NCBI GenBank assembly: GCA_032622095.1
Contig: CP136067.1
Location: 74,366,705 to 74,430,704, forward strand
Origin: Siphonodentalium dalli
Taxonomy: Eukaryota; Mollusca; Scaphopoda; Gadilida; Siphonodentaliidae
DNA length: 64,000 nucleotides
Direction of reading: 5' to 3'
The notes under the pieces were generated by a model that saw nothing but the letters and a program-made list of their open reading frames with translations, was not told where the DNA came from and searched no databases. This document shows positions 59,901 through 63,914 of this stretch, one piece after another. Position numbers and translations under genes: made by a program. How positions within the stretch are numbered: position 1 is the stretch's first letter; the number at the start of each line of letters is the position of its first letter.

Positions 59901-62547
59901 GTTTGCAGGAAAATGGTTTAAGAATCAGCCTATAGGTAAAGACAAAATTGGGAATTTGACATATCCCCCCCACCCAAACCCTGAATTTTTTTTCTTGGAA
60001 TAAGTTAATTTCTTGCTGTTTCATGAGTATTTAAAGCAAAATAAGCAATAAAACCACAAGAGGATTTTTTGTCATGTAGGTGCTGGGTGGGGGAGGGGGG
60101 ATATCCAGGTCTGTACATCTCCACCCACCCCCCCCCCCCCCCCCCCCACCCAAACCATGACTCAAACAACTTTTTCTTGGAAGAAGTTAATTTCTTGCCG
60201 TTACACGAGTATATAAAGAAAATATGCAATAAAAGCACAAGAGGATTTTTGTCATGTAGGTGCTGAGTGGGGGGGGGAGATAACCAGGCCTGGACATTTG
60301 CAGCACCCCCCCACCCAAAACATGACTCAAACAAAACTTATTGTAGAGAGAAGTGAAAGTTTCTCGCCGTTTCATGAGTTTATAAAGCAAAATAATAGCA
60401 ATAAAACCATTAGAGCACTTTTTGTCCTGTAGGTGCTGGGGGGATATCCAGGCCTGGACAATTTTAAATTAAAAAAAAAAAAAACATTCTTTCTGGCGAT
60501 CAGGAAACAATTTTTGTCACTTAAAAAAAAAAAATCAGGATCAAACGATAGCAAATGTGTAAAAATAAAAAGTTTTCACTTGTTAAATACAAAAAAAAAT
60601 TAAAATAAATAAATTTCAAGACATTTTTCTGGCCATTTCAGGGTCAAACAATATCATCTTGGGAGGCCGTTTTCACATTTAATAAAAGGTCACTGACCAA
60701 AATGTCCCCTGACGACGGTGGCAGGTTTAAAGGATTTATGGGTTTCACTTCCCTATACTGCAAACTGTAGGAGGAATTGATTACACCAATATCATACAAA
60801 GTGCATATTCACTAAACATGTTGCACATCTTCAATGTTTCGAGAAAGGGTCAATAATTCTAAAATAAAAATCATAAAACATATCTATGTTGAAAAATGGC
60901 AATATCTCCGCAAAAATGACTCAAAATCGAAGGTGCACAGGTTACCATGCTAGTTGACATCTGTGCAAAGTTTAATGAGAGGCTGATCACCCATACCTCA
61001 GCAATAGCGTTTAGCTAAATTACTGATAATATATCAAAGATATGATCACAGGAATCCATAGATCAGTACTCAACTTGAATTCAAAGGCTCAAATAATTTG
61101 TCTTAAGAAGGGGTTAAAGTATTTGGGGTGGGTGTGGCAGTTTTAAATGATAACTGCTTAAGCACAATAGCTAGAACAAGTTTTCACCCCTCGAAGATCA
61201 AATGAGGTTCAGTAGCTAGAGGGTCTCCGTTGAGAAGTCTGCCTTGAAATTTTCAACTGCATACCTTTTTGCACACCTCCTTTAGTTTGAAATTTTACTC
61301 GACAGATGAGGAGTGGTGACTGAAGCTCCACCGGAAACTTCCTCTCAGGTGAGCTAAAAACGAGGGAAACTCATACCTTGAGTATAGTGGATCCAACTTC
61401 AGTGGCCTTGACATTGATGGTGTTGTTTTTCAATCCCCATGATGCATGTACAAGATCATATCTGCAAGCAATCAGTCTTCATTAATATATGGTTGACTTG
61501 TCTGGTTGATAATTTCTAAATATAAACTACAAACCACACTATCAAACAGCCAGTTTCTTTGAAAACCGACGAAAATCCTATATCAGATGTACATCTGTAG
61601 AAGTGTCCATTATATTTCATTTCTATGGTGATGCAGCATTCCAACATGACATAAGAAAACATTTCCAAATATGGAGTGCATTCCTGGCATGGTAAATGTT
61701 TGGGAGAATCGTAGTATTTATGAACAGTTATAAATACAACAAAATGCGAAAGAATAATCAGTTATGAATATTGTTGACTGATAAAAACTCAAAGATGATG
61801 TCTCCTATATTGCGATGGGTAAATGAATTATGGATGTATCCAACAATAGTTAAAGGAATATTATTCTGATAAATGTTTAGCACCTTCTTTCAATATACCA
61901 ATATTATATAATTAAAATGTCCAATTTGCCCAAATAATCTTGTGTTAGATCACTAATTTCTGTGGGAAATATTAATCCACTCAGTGCACTAGAGATCCTT
62001 AGAGGTCAAGAAGTCCAGAATGGTGCTCACCCTAATAATCGATACATATGGAGTTATCTCCCTTCTCTTTAATGAGATCAATGTTTTAAGGTCTTTTTTT
62101 TGGTTTATATATTACAAATAGTTGCACAAGTCTCCCGGTTTGGGAGGGTTTGAAAATTTATCGAATCTTAGCGATCATTTAGAATCAAATAAAACCTTTT
62201 GCATGATTTGACATCAAATCAAATCTCGAATGTTCGCAGAAGCCCAATATTTTCTTTCTATACAGAGCTTCCATGTTCATATTTTTTGGCTCACATGCAT
62301 GGAAATTGCTACTTTCTGTTCTCAAAGTTTCAGGGGGACAGGGGCATAATAAACATGTTAGTGTTATCAGTTACCTGCTAAGCCTATAGTTCAATGCTGT
62401 GTTGGTGCTCTCAAACTCCTGACCAACATCGTCATGTAGGGTTACAACAAAGCTTACAACACTGCTGACGGGGAGAGTCTGCATCAGCCCGATATTCGTC
62501 TTAAACACAGTGTCACCATTTATGACCAGATAGGAAACATCTTTTAC
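11838..62547 (-). CDS. NUP210: NUP210 (gp210) membrane nucleoporin, 3' half, 11 exons
   Basis: Partial spliced gene, minus strand. Exons in transcript order: 62547-62375, 61461-61377, 59407-59275, 50810-50677, 45992-45872, 28015-27869, 24402-24149, 15843-15624, 14411-14298, 12640-12539, 11968-11838. All ten introns are GT-AG and the reading phase carries through every junction, giving 1,614 coding bases (537 residues plus TGA). The protein is the C-terminal part of gp210, which anchors and lines the nuclear pore on the luminal side of the nuclear envelope. Diagnostic stretches, compared with recalled vertebrate NUP210, are VSYL...TLHDD, VWDKRNPW.MDF, a GSW.SSSGIMSID block, a single hydrophobic helix (WFSIILIIIITAVVVIL) and a Pro/Ser tail with RLWSAGY near the end. 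The transmembrane exon ends in G, and YH follows as in vertebrates. Earlier exons must lie right of the window; none was found between 62548 and 64000. The identification is strong; exact splice choices are by eye. Confidence 0.9.
12539..12640 (-). CDS. NUP210: NUP210 exon (cytoplasmic tail, part 1)
   Basis: Acceptor atatttaaag|GTTACC (a weak polypyrimidine tract), donor AATATTG|gtatgt. Encodes (G)YHLVIASQLNRPPVVVMSSP and MADSPYTSQKNI. Short and low in complexity, so it would be missed by simple open-frame searches. Confidence 0.82.
12641..14079. other. NUP210 intron, nothing recognised
   Basis: AT-rich intron sequence, with no supported repeat boundaries. Confidence 0.4.
14080..14260 (-). 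repeat. Repeat fragment with LINE-like A/T tail
   Basis: On the minus strand: 'cacctgagacgaagtctccagtg', then 'tcatcactcccc', ending in 'aataaattgaattgaattgaa'. It joins the family of 596-1010 to a simple-repeat tail typical of retrotransposon 3' ends. Confidence 0.45.
14298..14411 (-). CDS. NUP210: NUP210 exon (transmembrane helix)
   Basis: Acceptor gctttcag|AGTATG, donor ATACTAG|gtgagtt. Encodes (E)YAKPTGWSSPFLHLIHSYQS followed by the 17-residue hydrophobic run WFSIILIIIITAVVVIL. This is the only membrane-spanning segment of gp210 proteins; the short segment before it is luminal. Confidence 0.93.
14412..15623. other. NUP210 intron, nothing recognised
   Basis: No feature supported. Confidence 0.4.
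15624..15843 (-). CDS. NUP210: NUP210 exon (last luminal domain)
   Basis: Acceptor tatttcag|CCCATT, donor ACTGGAG|gtatgg. Encodes PIVSNSDILEVMPAML, then IDTFIVWEREQ, VEVNCRKTGQSVKVPVMIKL and QRPTTG plus one base. Confidence 0.9.
16050..16475. repeat. Inverted-repeat unit, copy 1
   Basis: Arms 'aacattttcaaatagaaaat' + 'acatattccctaataagat' (about 16050-16088) and their inverse (about 16394-16432) flank a 300-bp interior. The interior segment 16089-16285 ('actgaactacatgg' through 'gcaggtcacgtgcc' and 'gttggcagatctaac') recurs inverted at 23620-23825. A fragment is also near 45785-45842. Confidence 0.6.
16295..16346. repeat. 25-bp tandem duplication
   Basis: 'gaggggtgtgaccgagcagcag' plus 'gga' is repeated twice. 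Confidence 0.8.
16721..18714. mobile_element. hAT-like element with 8-bp target duplication
   Basis: Terminal inverted repeats CAG(G)GTTGCCAA at both ends. The flanks are an exact 8-bp direct duplication, GAAATCAC (16713-16720 and 18715-18722). Subterminal regions are rich in 'ggtaccgg / gtaccgaaacc' motifs (16735-16830; 18625-18705). An 8-bp duplication and CAG-type ends are the hAT signature. No transposase is left; 17371-18229 is a later insertion. Confidence 0.85.
17371..18229 (+). mobile_element. GGGGGTATAA-family element, copy 1 (inside hAT)
   Basis: Starts ACAAGAGGTGTGCACTCG and ends in (GACG)n, a hairpin whose arms are 'tatacccccca' and 'tgggggtata', and a final A. The interior has repeated '-ccataact-...-atcggatcaaactcaaattcgaa' units. 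Near-identical copy: 42651-43374. 3' part: 52757-52928. Related subfamily: 26411-27188. No inverted termini or target duplication were seen, which suggests a Helitron-like or otherwise non-cut-and-paste element; class unproven. Confidence 0.75.
18723..18945 (-). other. Unassigned open stretch beside the hAT element
   Basis: The minus strand stays open with a protein-like composition (...LTIQVAIDFLPLVSKRRDIL..., ...YYGSEWSMLSAYDQLAP...). If the hAT element is removed, the frame runs about 15 more residues to a stop. I do not recognise a family, and it does not fit NUP210. It could be chance or a gene remnant. Confidence 0.2.
19392..19640. repeat. GAGAGGC-GATCACGAT family, copy 2
   Basis: Close match to 7416-7672, including 'ttaacccatcccttggc', 'tatgtactattatagacaaa' and 'gccttgggttaaatgtg'. 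Confidence 0.65.
19850..20400 (+). repeat. 'gggccataactc' repeat, 3 units of ~145 bp
   Basis: Three imperfect units (about 19858, 20005, 20155) of 'gggccataactc...ggatc-aacccatattcgaa-ctcgatctgtattt...gagaaa-t-c-ata-caaatttg', ending in a cagacagacggacgg run. A fragment of the same unit closes the window at 63915-64000. The repeated (cagacaga)(cggacgga) gives misleading open frames. Confidence 0.75.
20401..21190. other. NUP210 intron, unassigned
   Basis: About 20500-20870 has higher GC and partly open plus-strand frames (e.g. MFGRRMPIEMEQLQTV) but no family I recognise and no splice sites I trust. Confidence 0.3.
21195..21385. repeat. CCGCGG-rich short tandem repeats
   Basis: Irregular copies of 'accgcggtcatgaaatgc', 'gaccgcaggacac' and 'ggtaccgcggatcaccgcgg', giving a locally high CpG content unlike the surroundings. 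Confidence 0.7.
21391..23615. other. NUP210 intron, mostly unassigned
   Basis: About 21395-21470 shares 'caatgcc-atcagtgacaag' and 'tggaaagg' with 15465-15500. 'acgatacagatcacgataca' and 'gtgtatcgtgatacatgta' (about 22020-22250) recall hAT-type subterminal sequence but no bounded element could be drawn. Confidence 0.35.
23620..23830. repeat. Inverted copy of 16089-16285
   Basis: Carries 'agatctgccaacaag', 'atggcacgtgacctgc' and 'ataccatgtagttcagtgtg' as the reverse complement of the earlier copy, with scattered differences. Both copies lie in the same 8.3-kb intron. Confidence 0.7.
24149..24402 (-). CDS. NUP210: NUP210 exon
   Basis: Acceptor ttttgcag|GTAACT, donor CTTGAG|gtgagtgc. At 254 nt it is the largest exon seen. 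Encodes GNYICQISQVTNS...VMVISQEKQ...AFFVHTSEIHLTTVN...VTSDLVQHLE; (G)xYxC begins the block as in vertebrates. Confidence 0.9.
24550..24777. repeat. Small inverted-repeat element
   Basis: Ends CATTTTGTACCCTC (24550-24563) and its inverse (24764-24777). The interior repeats 'catttcgtacc'/'agtttgtaccctcc'. Could be a short MITE; no clear target duplication. Confidence 0.45.
24778..25844. other. NUP210 intron, nothing recognised
   Basis: Contains only a small hairpin at about 24908-24942 (agcctctttttga/tcaaaaagaggct). Confidence 0.35.
25845..27310 (+). mobile_element. Partial PIF/Harbinger-like element (left half)
   Basis: Begins TTA|GGGGGCATGTGAAAAG, the same start as 32171, and tracks 32171-33770 through 'tttcgtcattatcgca', 'ttatgctgtgctatttttagca', 'ttctcgattctttattgaat' and 'gtgatgagggcttgttc'-type wording. 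The alignment is interrupted by 26411-27188. The right end is missing. Confidence 0.65.
26411..27188 (+). mobile_element. GGGGGTATAA-family element, subfamily 2
   Basis: Starts ACTAGAGGTGTGACTG; the body is three ~185-bp tandem units ('aactcca-aaaaaatgtcgg', 'gcaggtgcacaggttcccatgg', 'aggaataaaagctcggac'). It ends (GACG)n followed by a hairpin and GGGGGGTATAA. The empty site is visible in the sister sequence near 33620-33650. A diverged fragment lies at 60680-60980. Confidence 0.75.
27869..28015 (-). CDS. NUP210: NUP210 exon
   Basis: Acceptor aatttcag|GGAATA, donor GAAAGCG|gtgagtg. Encodes NNCSSRIQSDGHLV...FTCHLEFATQNN...DLFEVTAGFDSES. Two cysteines in the pattern C...(C)xLxF resemble vertebrate NUP210. 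The preceding intron is 17.9 kb and contains both piggyBac elements. Confidence 0.9.
28016..31280. other. NUP210 intron, nothing bounded
   Basis: 28980-29040 is a fragment of the GAGAGGC-GATCACGAT family. The rest is unassigned AT-rich sequence. Confidence 0.35.
31281..31532. mobile_element. TTAA MITE, intact 252-bp copy
   Basis: TTAACC-TTTTCATGACTGGAG at the left and the inverse TTAACCCTTTCATGACACTGG at the right. It shares its whole interior with 5814-6848 minus that copy's insertion. The interior has a gagagcctcg/gtctcccatag inverted pair, so most of the element can fold. Confidence 0.8.
32448..32652. repeat. ~102-bp tandem duplication
   Basis: 'gacagtttgtgttcaataaa' through 'ctgaaatttctcagatcgga' appears twice in a row with about three differences. 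Confidence 0.85.
34203..34320. repeat. ~58-bp tandem duplication
   Basis: 'cacatttggaatgggttgac' through 'gcgaactcatagctat' occurs twice, identical by eye, implying a recent duplication. Confidence 0.85.
35712..35724. promoter_or_regulatory. X-box-like motif (RFX-type)
   Basis: GTTGCCTAGCAAC in the right end of the 31803-35922 element, identical to 42074-42086. Confidence 0.4.
36410..38203 (+). CDS. piggyBac transposase, intact, 597 aa
   Basis: Cut-and-paste DNA transposase acting at TTAA sites, PGBD/DDE_Tnp_1_7 family. Residues 1-50 are acidic and serine-rich, the usual disordered N-terminus. The catalytic core runs from about 95 to 460 and holds the three expected aspartates: D234 (LSMDEGMIPA), D316 (VMDRYYTS) and D428 (NKHMGGTDKNDQ). 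W-rich helices lie around 444-462 (KWPRRL...FLFWAIYNAY). The C-terminal cysteine-rich domain is complete: C536-x2-C539, C569-x2-C572, C577, C584, H586 and H589. Length is close to the 594 residues of the moth enzyme. The ATG follows an AT-rich stretch about 490 bp inside the element's left end. No frameshift or stop, so it may be active or recently so. It is antisense to NUP210, within a 17.9-kb intron. A candidate AATAAA lies at 38737-38742. Confidence 0.95.
   Translation: MSKRLKLDEAIRQIQQSSDDDNDSGSEYPTSDLSSETDSSDGSDDEINNAGDANFQISWSKVVKPPSVTFNSRQCGPKNLSQGFSSETDSIEFVKLFLDDDLFGQLCEFTNKRAEQVKEDKPNDYYASLWKPVDVQEMRAFFGMRILMEYKLIKPSYEEYFQNEMRNFVTYTPGFKSVFTRDRYFAIWKFLHLVDERDSTLNKNDKLYKVRPMLNSLLAKFKDNWTPSQFLSMDEGMIPAKNRLSIKQYIRIKPIKWGIKGFLLCESASGYLLNAEIYTGATNGFVSKELGKIGSTVVRVTSGLGLENKNHVLVMDRYYTSIALFQYLFSKGLHAVGTTMTNRKNYPVELKVGKCQKKVMVRGSYDYFCSDNIVAVVWKDKEPINFISTFGDPRVEVTVNRRQKDGNLLQVKCPTIVSIYNKHMGGTDKNDQLTRLNRTRKHYKWPRRLTMKFLFWAIYNAYIIEGTFKEHRPQSKRAVTFGSFVNDVALALIGEYRRESVVRSRQSGGLVSEPRLQNVSVREPERSQDTSGYRVCRVCAERYNRYVRNHPNVKRSELPVKQTRTVFWCKGCKVFLCIREASDCWHAWHNLKEYWHV
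38891..39022. repeat. Perfect 57-bp hairpin
   Basis: Arms 38891-38947 and 38966-39022 are exact reverse complements by eye, with an 18-bp loop. The arm starts ACACAGAACGACACG and ends GCTGTCGCG. It is GC-richer than its surroundings. No protein. Confidence 0.9.
39292..40073. repeat. 88-bp satellite, about 9 copies
   Basis: Unit: 'tatgccccgtgtaaaactta', 'tattatcccgcaaaaattgt', 'cgtcgctatatagagaagat', 'atgttttacaagggtcataa' and 'caatctcg'. Start-to-start spacing is 88 bp (87 once). Units 4 and 8 share variants ('tttataaagaagacagatttt/g'), suggesting a higher-order 4-unit period. Because 88 is not divisible by 3, each frame gives staggered 62-residue phantom frames that should not be annotated. 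Confidence 0.95.
40168..40313. repeat. Near-perfect long hairpin, 146 bp
   Basis: Arms start TTACACGGCTTGTT and run through 'gatacggtgtggtatgcccc', with the inverse ending at 40313; the centre is 'ctcggctatcgcctcg'. A few mismatches. It also shares 'gtatgcccc' wording with the adjacent satellite. Confidence 0.85.
40430..40824 (+). mobile_element. Helitron-type 3' end fragment
   Basis: (TGTC/TGTA)n, then two imperfect units with 'gcgcatgcgcagacc', 'atctcggaaacgggtggagc' and 'tatcgacttgaaa', then the hairpin agcccg-gacaacgt-cgggct, 'catcgg' and CTAG followed by T. A short hairpin about 6 bp before a terminal CTAG, inserted before T, is the Helitron 3' signature. The 5' boundary is not defined. 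Confidence 0.6.
41060..41172. repeat. 'cccctgatatatcaggg' palindromic repeats
   Basis: Four diverged copies of 'gtcccctgatatatcagggt'-type, related to 40315-40400. Each unit is itself a palindrome. Confidence 0.7.
41173..42296. repeat. ~393-bp direct repeats in the piggyBac right end
   Basis: One partial unit, two full units (about 41280-41672 and 41673-42060) and a final partial unit share 'gtgcataaccaattttaa', 'gtccaaattgtgtccaaa', 'cttagcaaccgttgctac' and 'ataacgctatcagctatatt'. The related 31803-35922 element has the same motifs in its right end. Confidence 0.8.
42074..42086. promoter_or_regulatory. X-box-like motif (RFX-type)
   Basis: GTTGCCTAGCAAC fits the RFX consensus of two inverted half-sites (GTNRCC, 0-3 nt, RGYAAC). 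The same motif occurs at 35712-35724, and GTTGCCTAGTAAC at 35343-35355. Regulatory use is inference only. Confidence 0.4.
42424..43502 (+). pseudogene. LINE ORF2 C-terminal remnant, split
   Basis: Two pieces (42424-42650 and 43375-43502) of one reverse-transcriptase C-terminus, interrupted by an in-frame stop and an 0.7-kb element. The zinc knuckle residues are still present: C and C of SCQRC, H of THIF-type IIHIF, and C of YDC. Confidence 0.7.
42651..43374 (+). mobile_element. GGGGGTATAA-family element, copy 2 (inside LINE)
   Basis: Starts ACAAGAGGTGTGCACTCG and ends in (GACG)n plus the 'tatacccccca...gtaggggtata' hairpin. Very close to 17371-18229, so a recent spread is likely. Confidence 0.8.
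44005..45635 (+). mobile_element. Satellite-core element, copy D (longest)
   Basis: Left palindrome AGTGTCAATGACACT (44006-44020) with 'gtagctcaactttgtaaag'; right end 'gccatggcaaaagctcaaac' plus palindrome actttacaaagtaaagt. Between them lie about nine ~160-bp units alternating two unit types ('ggatttagtcatacaaagag' and 'ggattgaattttgaaatc'). An (ac)n run sits at about 45555-45585. It starts at once after the LINE A-tail. Confidence 0.8.
45872..45992 (-). CDS. NUP210: NUP210 exon
   Basis: Acceptor tattcag|CTGACA, donor TTATAG|gtgagc. Encodes LTVEPIRSVSLKTNLQFL and HHNQYKVAVLLTDEDIVI plus one base. Upstream in the same intron region lie satellite-core arrays (44005-45635 and 47110-48215 flank it). 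Confidence 0.85.
46220..46505. repeat. ~41-bp minisatellite, about 6-7 copies
   Basis: Unit of 'agtgaggcttaatagttgca' and 'tatcatatagttaatagctat' with moderate divergence. Confidence 0.85.
46605..46895. repeat. Dispersed repeat, pair of 61550-61860
   Basis: Shares 'tgtccattatatttcat', 'gcattccaa-a-gac', 'aaagaataatcagt' and 'tatattgcgatg' with 61550-61860, in the same order and orientation. Confidence 0.65.
47110..47760 (+). mobile_element. Satellite-core element, copy E
   Basis: Four or so core units of the copy D type ending at 'gccatggcaatagctcaaac' and 'tttacacgtaaagtt'. The left palindrome is missing. Confidence 0.7.
47755..48215 (+). mobile_element. Satellite-core element, copy F (B subfamily)
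   Basis: Units with 'ctcccatctagaggtcacccc', 'gatgagggatgtagcctgta' and 'gtgtgcc', ending 'ccatggcaatagctcaaac'. Same subfamily as 8551-9830. Confidence 0.65.
48591..48744. repeat. Long imperfect hairpin, ~154 bp
   Basis: Arms 'gaatacctacagttatttatt' onward to 'aaatatcaaatttt' and the inverse ending at 48744 pair over about 70 bp, including an exact 'tctcattcgtgtctgga'. The loop is 'cccttgctgctgcgcg'. Confidence 0.8.
48971..50140. mobile_element. TTAA-bounded piggyBac-like MITE, 1.17 kb
   Basis: TTAACTCTTTC at 48971 and its inverse ending at 50140. The right subterminal part repeats 'cccgcta-a-gcgggctgcgg' (about 50068-50125). The 114-codon plus frame at 49500-49844 has no recognised domain. 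Confidence 0.65.
50677..50810 (-). CDS. NUP210: NUP210 exon (GSW-SSS block)
   Basis: Acceptor tttctag|GTCACC, donor TCTGAG|gtgagtgc. Encodes (G)HQGSWFSSSGIMSIDRYRG followed by ITVGTGYVEYNIT. It corresponds to the BIG2-like 'G.W.SS...I..ID..TG.....VG...V.Y' pattern. Confidence 0.9.
51480..52570 (-). pseudogene. pogo/Tigger (CENP-B-like) transposase, decayed
   Basis: Pieces in order along the minus strand: an N-terminal HTH (KKLGCSQSQVSRI, about 52480-52565), a G/C homopolymer insertion (about 52451-52470), a CENPB DNA-binding piece (VERALTTWINGVRYRHVPIH, about 52300-52430), a frameshifted linker, the first half of DDE_1 (GLYYQTLPNGTLAGK, SGGKKAKDRYTAF, REPLVIGKS, 51945-52190), then in another frame NSWMTAILFIDWL, LLVDNCSAHP and FLPPNTTSIIQPCNQGII (51409-51948). 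The third catalytic position reads N (PCNQG) where D is usual. Several frames and stops; not functional. Confidence 0.8.
52757..52928 (+). mobile_element. GGGGGTATAA-family element, 3' fragment
   Basis: 'cctaaggagattgcatacaa', 'gttcatagttgttcgagtta', (GACG)n and the terminal hairpin match the last ~170 bp of 17371-18229. Confidence 0.8.
53330..53700. repeat. Local direct duplication, ~245 bp apart
   Basis: 'ttttaataaatcatgcaatt', 'cacaaagaaata', 'acatacaggaaa-gtgtgtga' and 'acagaagcatgttagaag' occur at about 53360-53450 and 53615-53697. The preceding 'ttgacactttgttg-tagaattcccag' is also doubled. Confidence 0.75.
55041..55242. repeat. ~117-bp tandem duplication
   Basis: 'atcggccgcttcagcgtgca', 'tcaaatctgaatg' and 'agtagcgaaacgagc' occur twice. 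Confidence 0.8.
55404..55549. repeat. Long hairpin, 146 bp
   Basis: Arms of about 62 bp ('ggagataaacgtaccctg', 'gtacattctgggattcgagc', 'atgaaaacagtttgtgaac') with few mismatches. The loop itself contains gccggc-aa-gccggc. Confidence 0.85.
55703..55805. repeat. Hairpin, ~103 bp
   Basis: Arms 'gaccccacccc...caataatacttaatcctat' and inverse, with an extra 'acccc' in the left arm and a 2-bp centre. Confidence 0.8.
56221..56246. repeat. Poly-C run
   Basis: About 25 consecutive C. Other C or G runs of 12-20 are at about 43840, 52452, 58772 and 60128. Confidence 0.9.
57847..59274. other. NUP210 intron, nothing recognised
   Basis: A poly-C run at about 58772-58794 and short AT runs; no bounded element. 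Confidence 0.35.
59275..59407 (-). CDS. NUP210: NUP210 exon
   Basis: Acceptor gattacag|GTATGG, donor AATCAG|gttagt. Encodes VWDKRNPWIMDFINIPIG...GTIICFSTTYISES; the VWD..(N/H)P..xDF pattern is shared with recalled vertebrate NUP210. Confidence 0.9.
59930..60480. repeat. ~180-bp tandem repeat with C-runs, 3-4 units
   Basis: Unit: 'tttttcttggaa-aagttaat', 'ttcttgccgtt-ca-gagta', 'agcaataaaa-cac', 'aagaggattttttgtcatgt', 'aggtgctgggtgggggg' and 'atatccaggcctggac'. A related inverted piece lies at about 48310-48415 ('gccagggttggga'). Confidence 0.75.
60680..60985. repeat. Diverged fragment of the 26411-27188 subfamily
   Basis: 'aaactgtaggagga-ttgattacacca', 'gcaggtgcacaggttcccatgg'-like and 'gacatctgtgc-aagttt' wording in order. 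It is followed directly by a GAGAGGC-type repeat start at 60977. Confidence 0.5.
61300..61362 (-). repeat. Fragment of the CACCTGAGACGAAG family
   Basis: On the minus strand reads ttagctcacctgagaggaag and then 'cagtcaccactcctcat', just downstream of the exon at 61377-61461. Confidence 0.6.
61377..61461 (-). CDS. NUP210: NUP210 exon
   Basis: Acceptor cttgcag|ATATG, donor CTCAAG|gtatgag. 85 nt; completes Arg from the previous exon, then YDLVHASWGLKNNTINV...GSTILK. Ends in phase 0. Confidence 0.88.
61550..61860. repeat. Dispersed repeat, pair of 46605-46895
   Basis: Second copy with an additional ~50 bp ('gcattcctggcatggtaaat' and following). Confidence 0.65.
61861..62374. other. NUP210 intron, nothing recognised
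   Basis: No feature supported. Confidence 0.4.
62375..62547 (-). CDS. NUP210: NUP210 exon (luminal Ig-like region)
   Basis: Acceptor ...attttag|GTAAAAG, donor AGCAG|gtaactg. Starts in phase 0 and encodes VKDVSYLVINGDTVF...TLHDDVGQEF...ALNYRLS plus two bases. First exon of the gene visible in the window. Confidence 0.88.
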
Positions 62548-63914
62548 CTAAAATATTATAATTACTACTATGTTTATAAAAACAAAATTAACGTCAACTA
62601 TTGAATATATGCCTTGTTTTATTCATGTCCGCAAAACATTTTTAAACATAAGCTATATACAATGAGAGGCCAATAACGATCATCGGATGTTTTATCATAC
62701 CTACAACCATACTGAGTTACAGACTACAACAGTCATTGTTATTGGTAATAACTGAATGAAAACACCCACAAAAATTATATTATAAAAAAATATTTTTTCT
62801 ATACAAGAATCAATCTTTATAAAAAGTAAGAATTTATGTATTTTGTTTATTTTTATCGACTTTTGTTGATGAAAATTACAATAAAATAAACAGAAGAATT
62901 ACATCATTCCCATCGGAATCATGATTATAAGTAAGTTTTGAATAAATATTTTCTAATAATGTTATCTGATTTACTTAGTTTTTATTTGAAAAATACATGG
63001 GGTTTTCTGGGAATAGAAAATGAAAGTTATCAAGAACTTTCAATCTCACACCGACCATTTTGTTATCACATCATTACCGTAGTGATCCGAAGCATGGCAA
63101 CAATGTTTTCGATTAACAAAAAAAAAATAGAATAATTTTCTTTTATTCAATAATGAGATATATAGGCTTTAGTATAAAATTAGTATTTAGTAATTAATAT
63201 TTTTTTAAATTGATAAATAGGTCTACTAAAATTGAGAATTCCCTGGGAAAACACCGGTCACATGCCAAATGGCAGCCCTCATCAGACAGGAAAAAACTTT
63301 AAGATGAAATTGTCAAATTACAAAGCGAAACACTTATTTGAAGAATAATAATTGCATTATGTTATGCTGACAAAGCCAAATAAACATAATCACATTGTCA
63401 TCGATCTATGATGAGTATTGTAGGCAGATATTACGGGTTTCAATCACCACTTTTTGTTGTATAAAACTACCATAAAAGGAGGTCAAGAAGCGAGATTTGA
63501 ATGGGACTTTCTGCACAAATATCCAGTCCAAAACATTATAGAAGGCTATGTATTACAGGATGACTGTTGATGCATTATTATAAATAATGAGATTTGAGAC
63601 AATGTGTAAAAATAAAATAAGTGGGTAGATCAGATGTAATTGGGGAATCGACAAGTGCTCGTGAGTGTAATGGATGGAATCACTGTGGTGGCATGTCAAT
63701 AAAGTTGTGTATACATGGTGAATTGTCATCGTCCAGTGAGTTATATTCACTTGGCGATTTGTCATAAGTGCTCGTCATCAAGTTAATGTTTTGACAAAAA
63801 TAGATAAGAAATGAGAATTTGTTCATGCTCACTGAGCTCACAGAAGCAATGAACACTTGTCAGTTCCTCCATAATTCTGATATACATATGCAGGGAAATG
63901 TATTGTGTAGATGG
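62548..63914. other. NUP210 intron (upstream), no exon found
   Basis: The minus strand was read for a phase-0 exon preceding 62547 and none was found. 62664-62705 is a GAGAGGC-family fragment. The rest is AT-rich. Confidence 0.4.
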
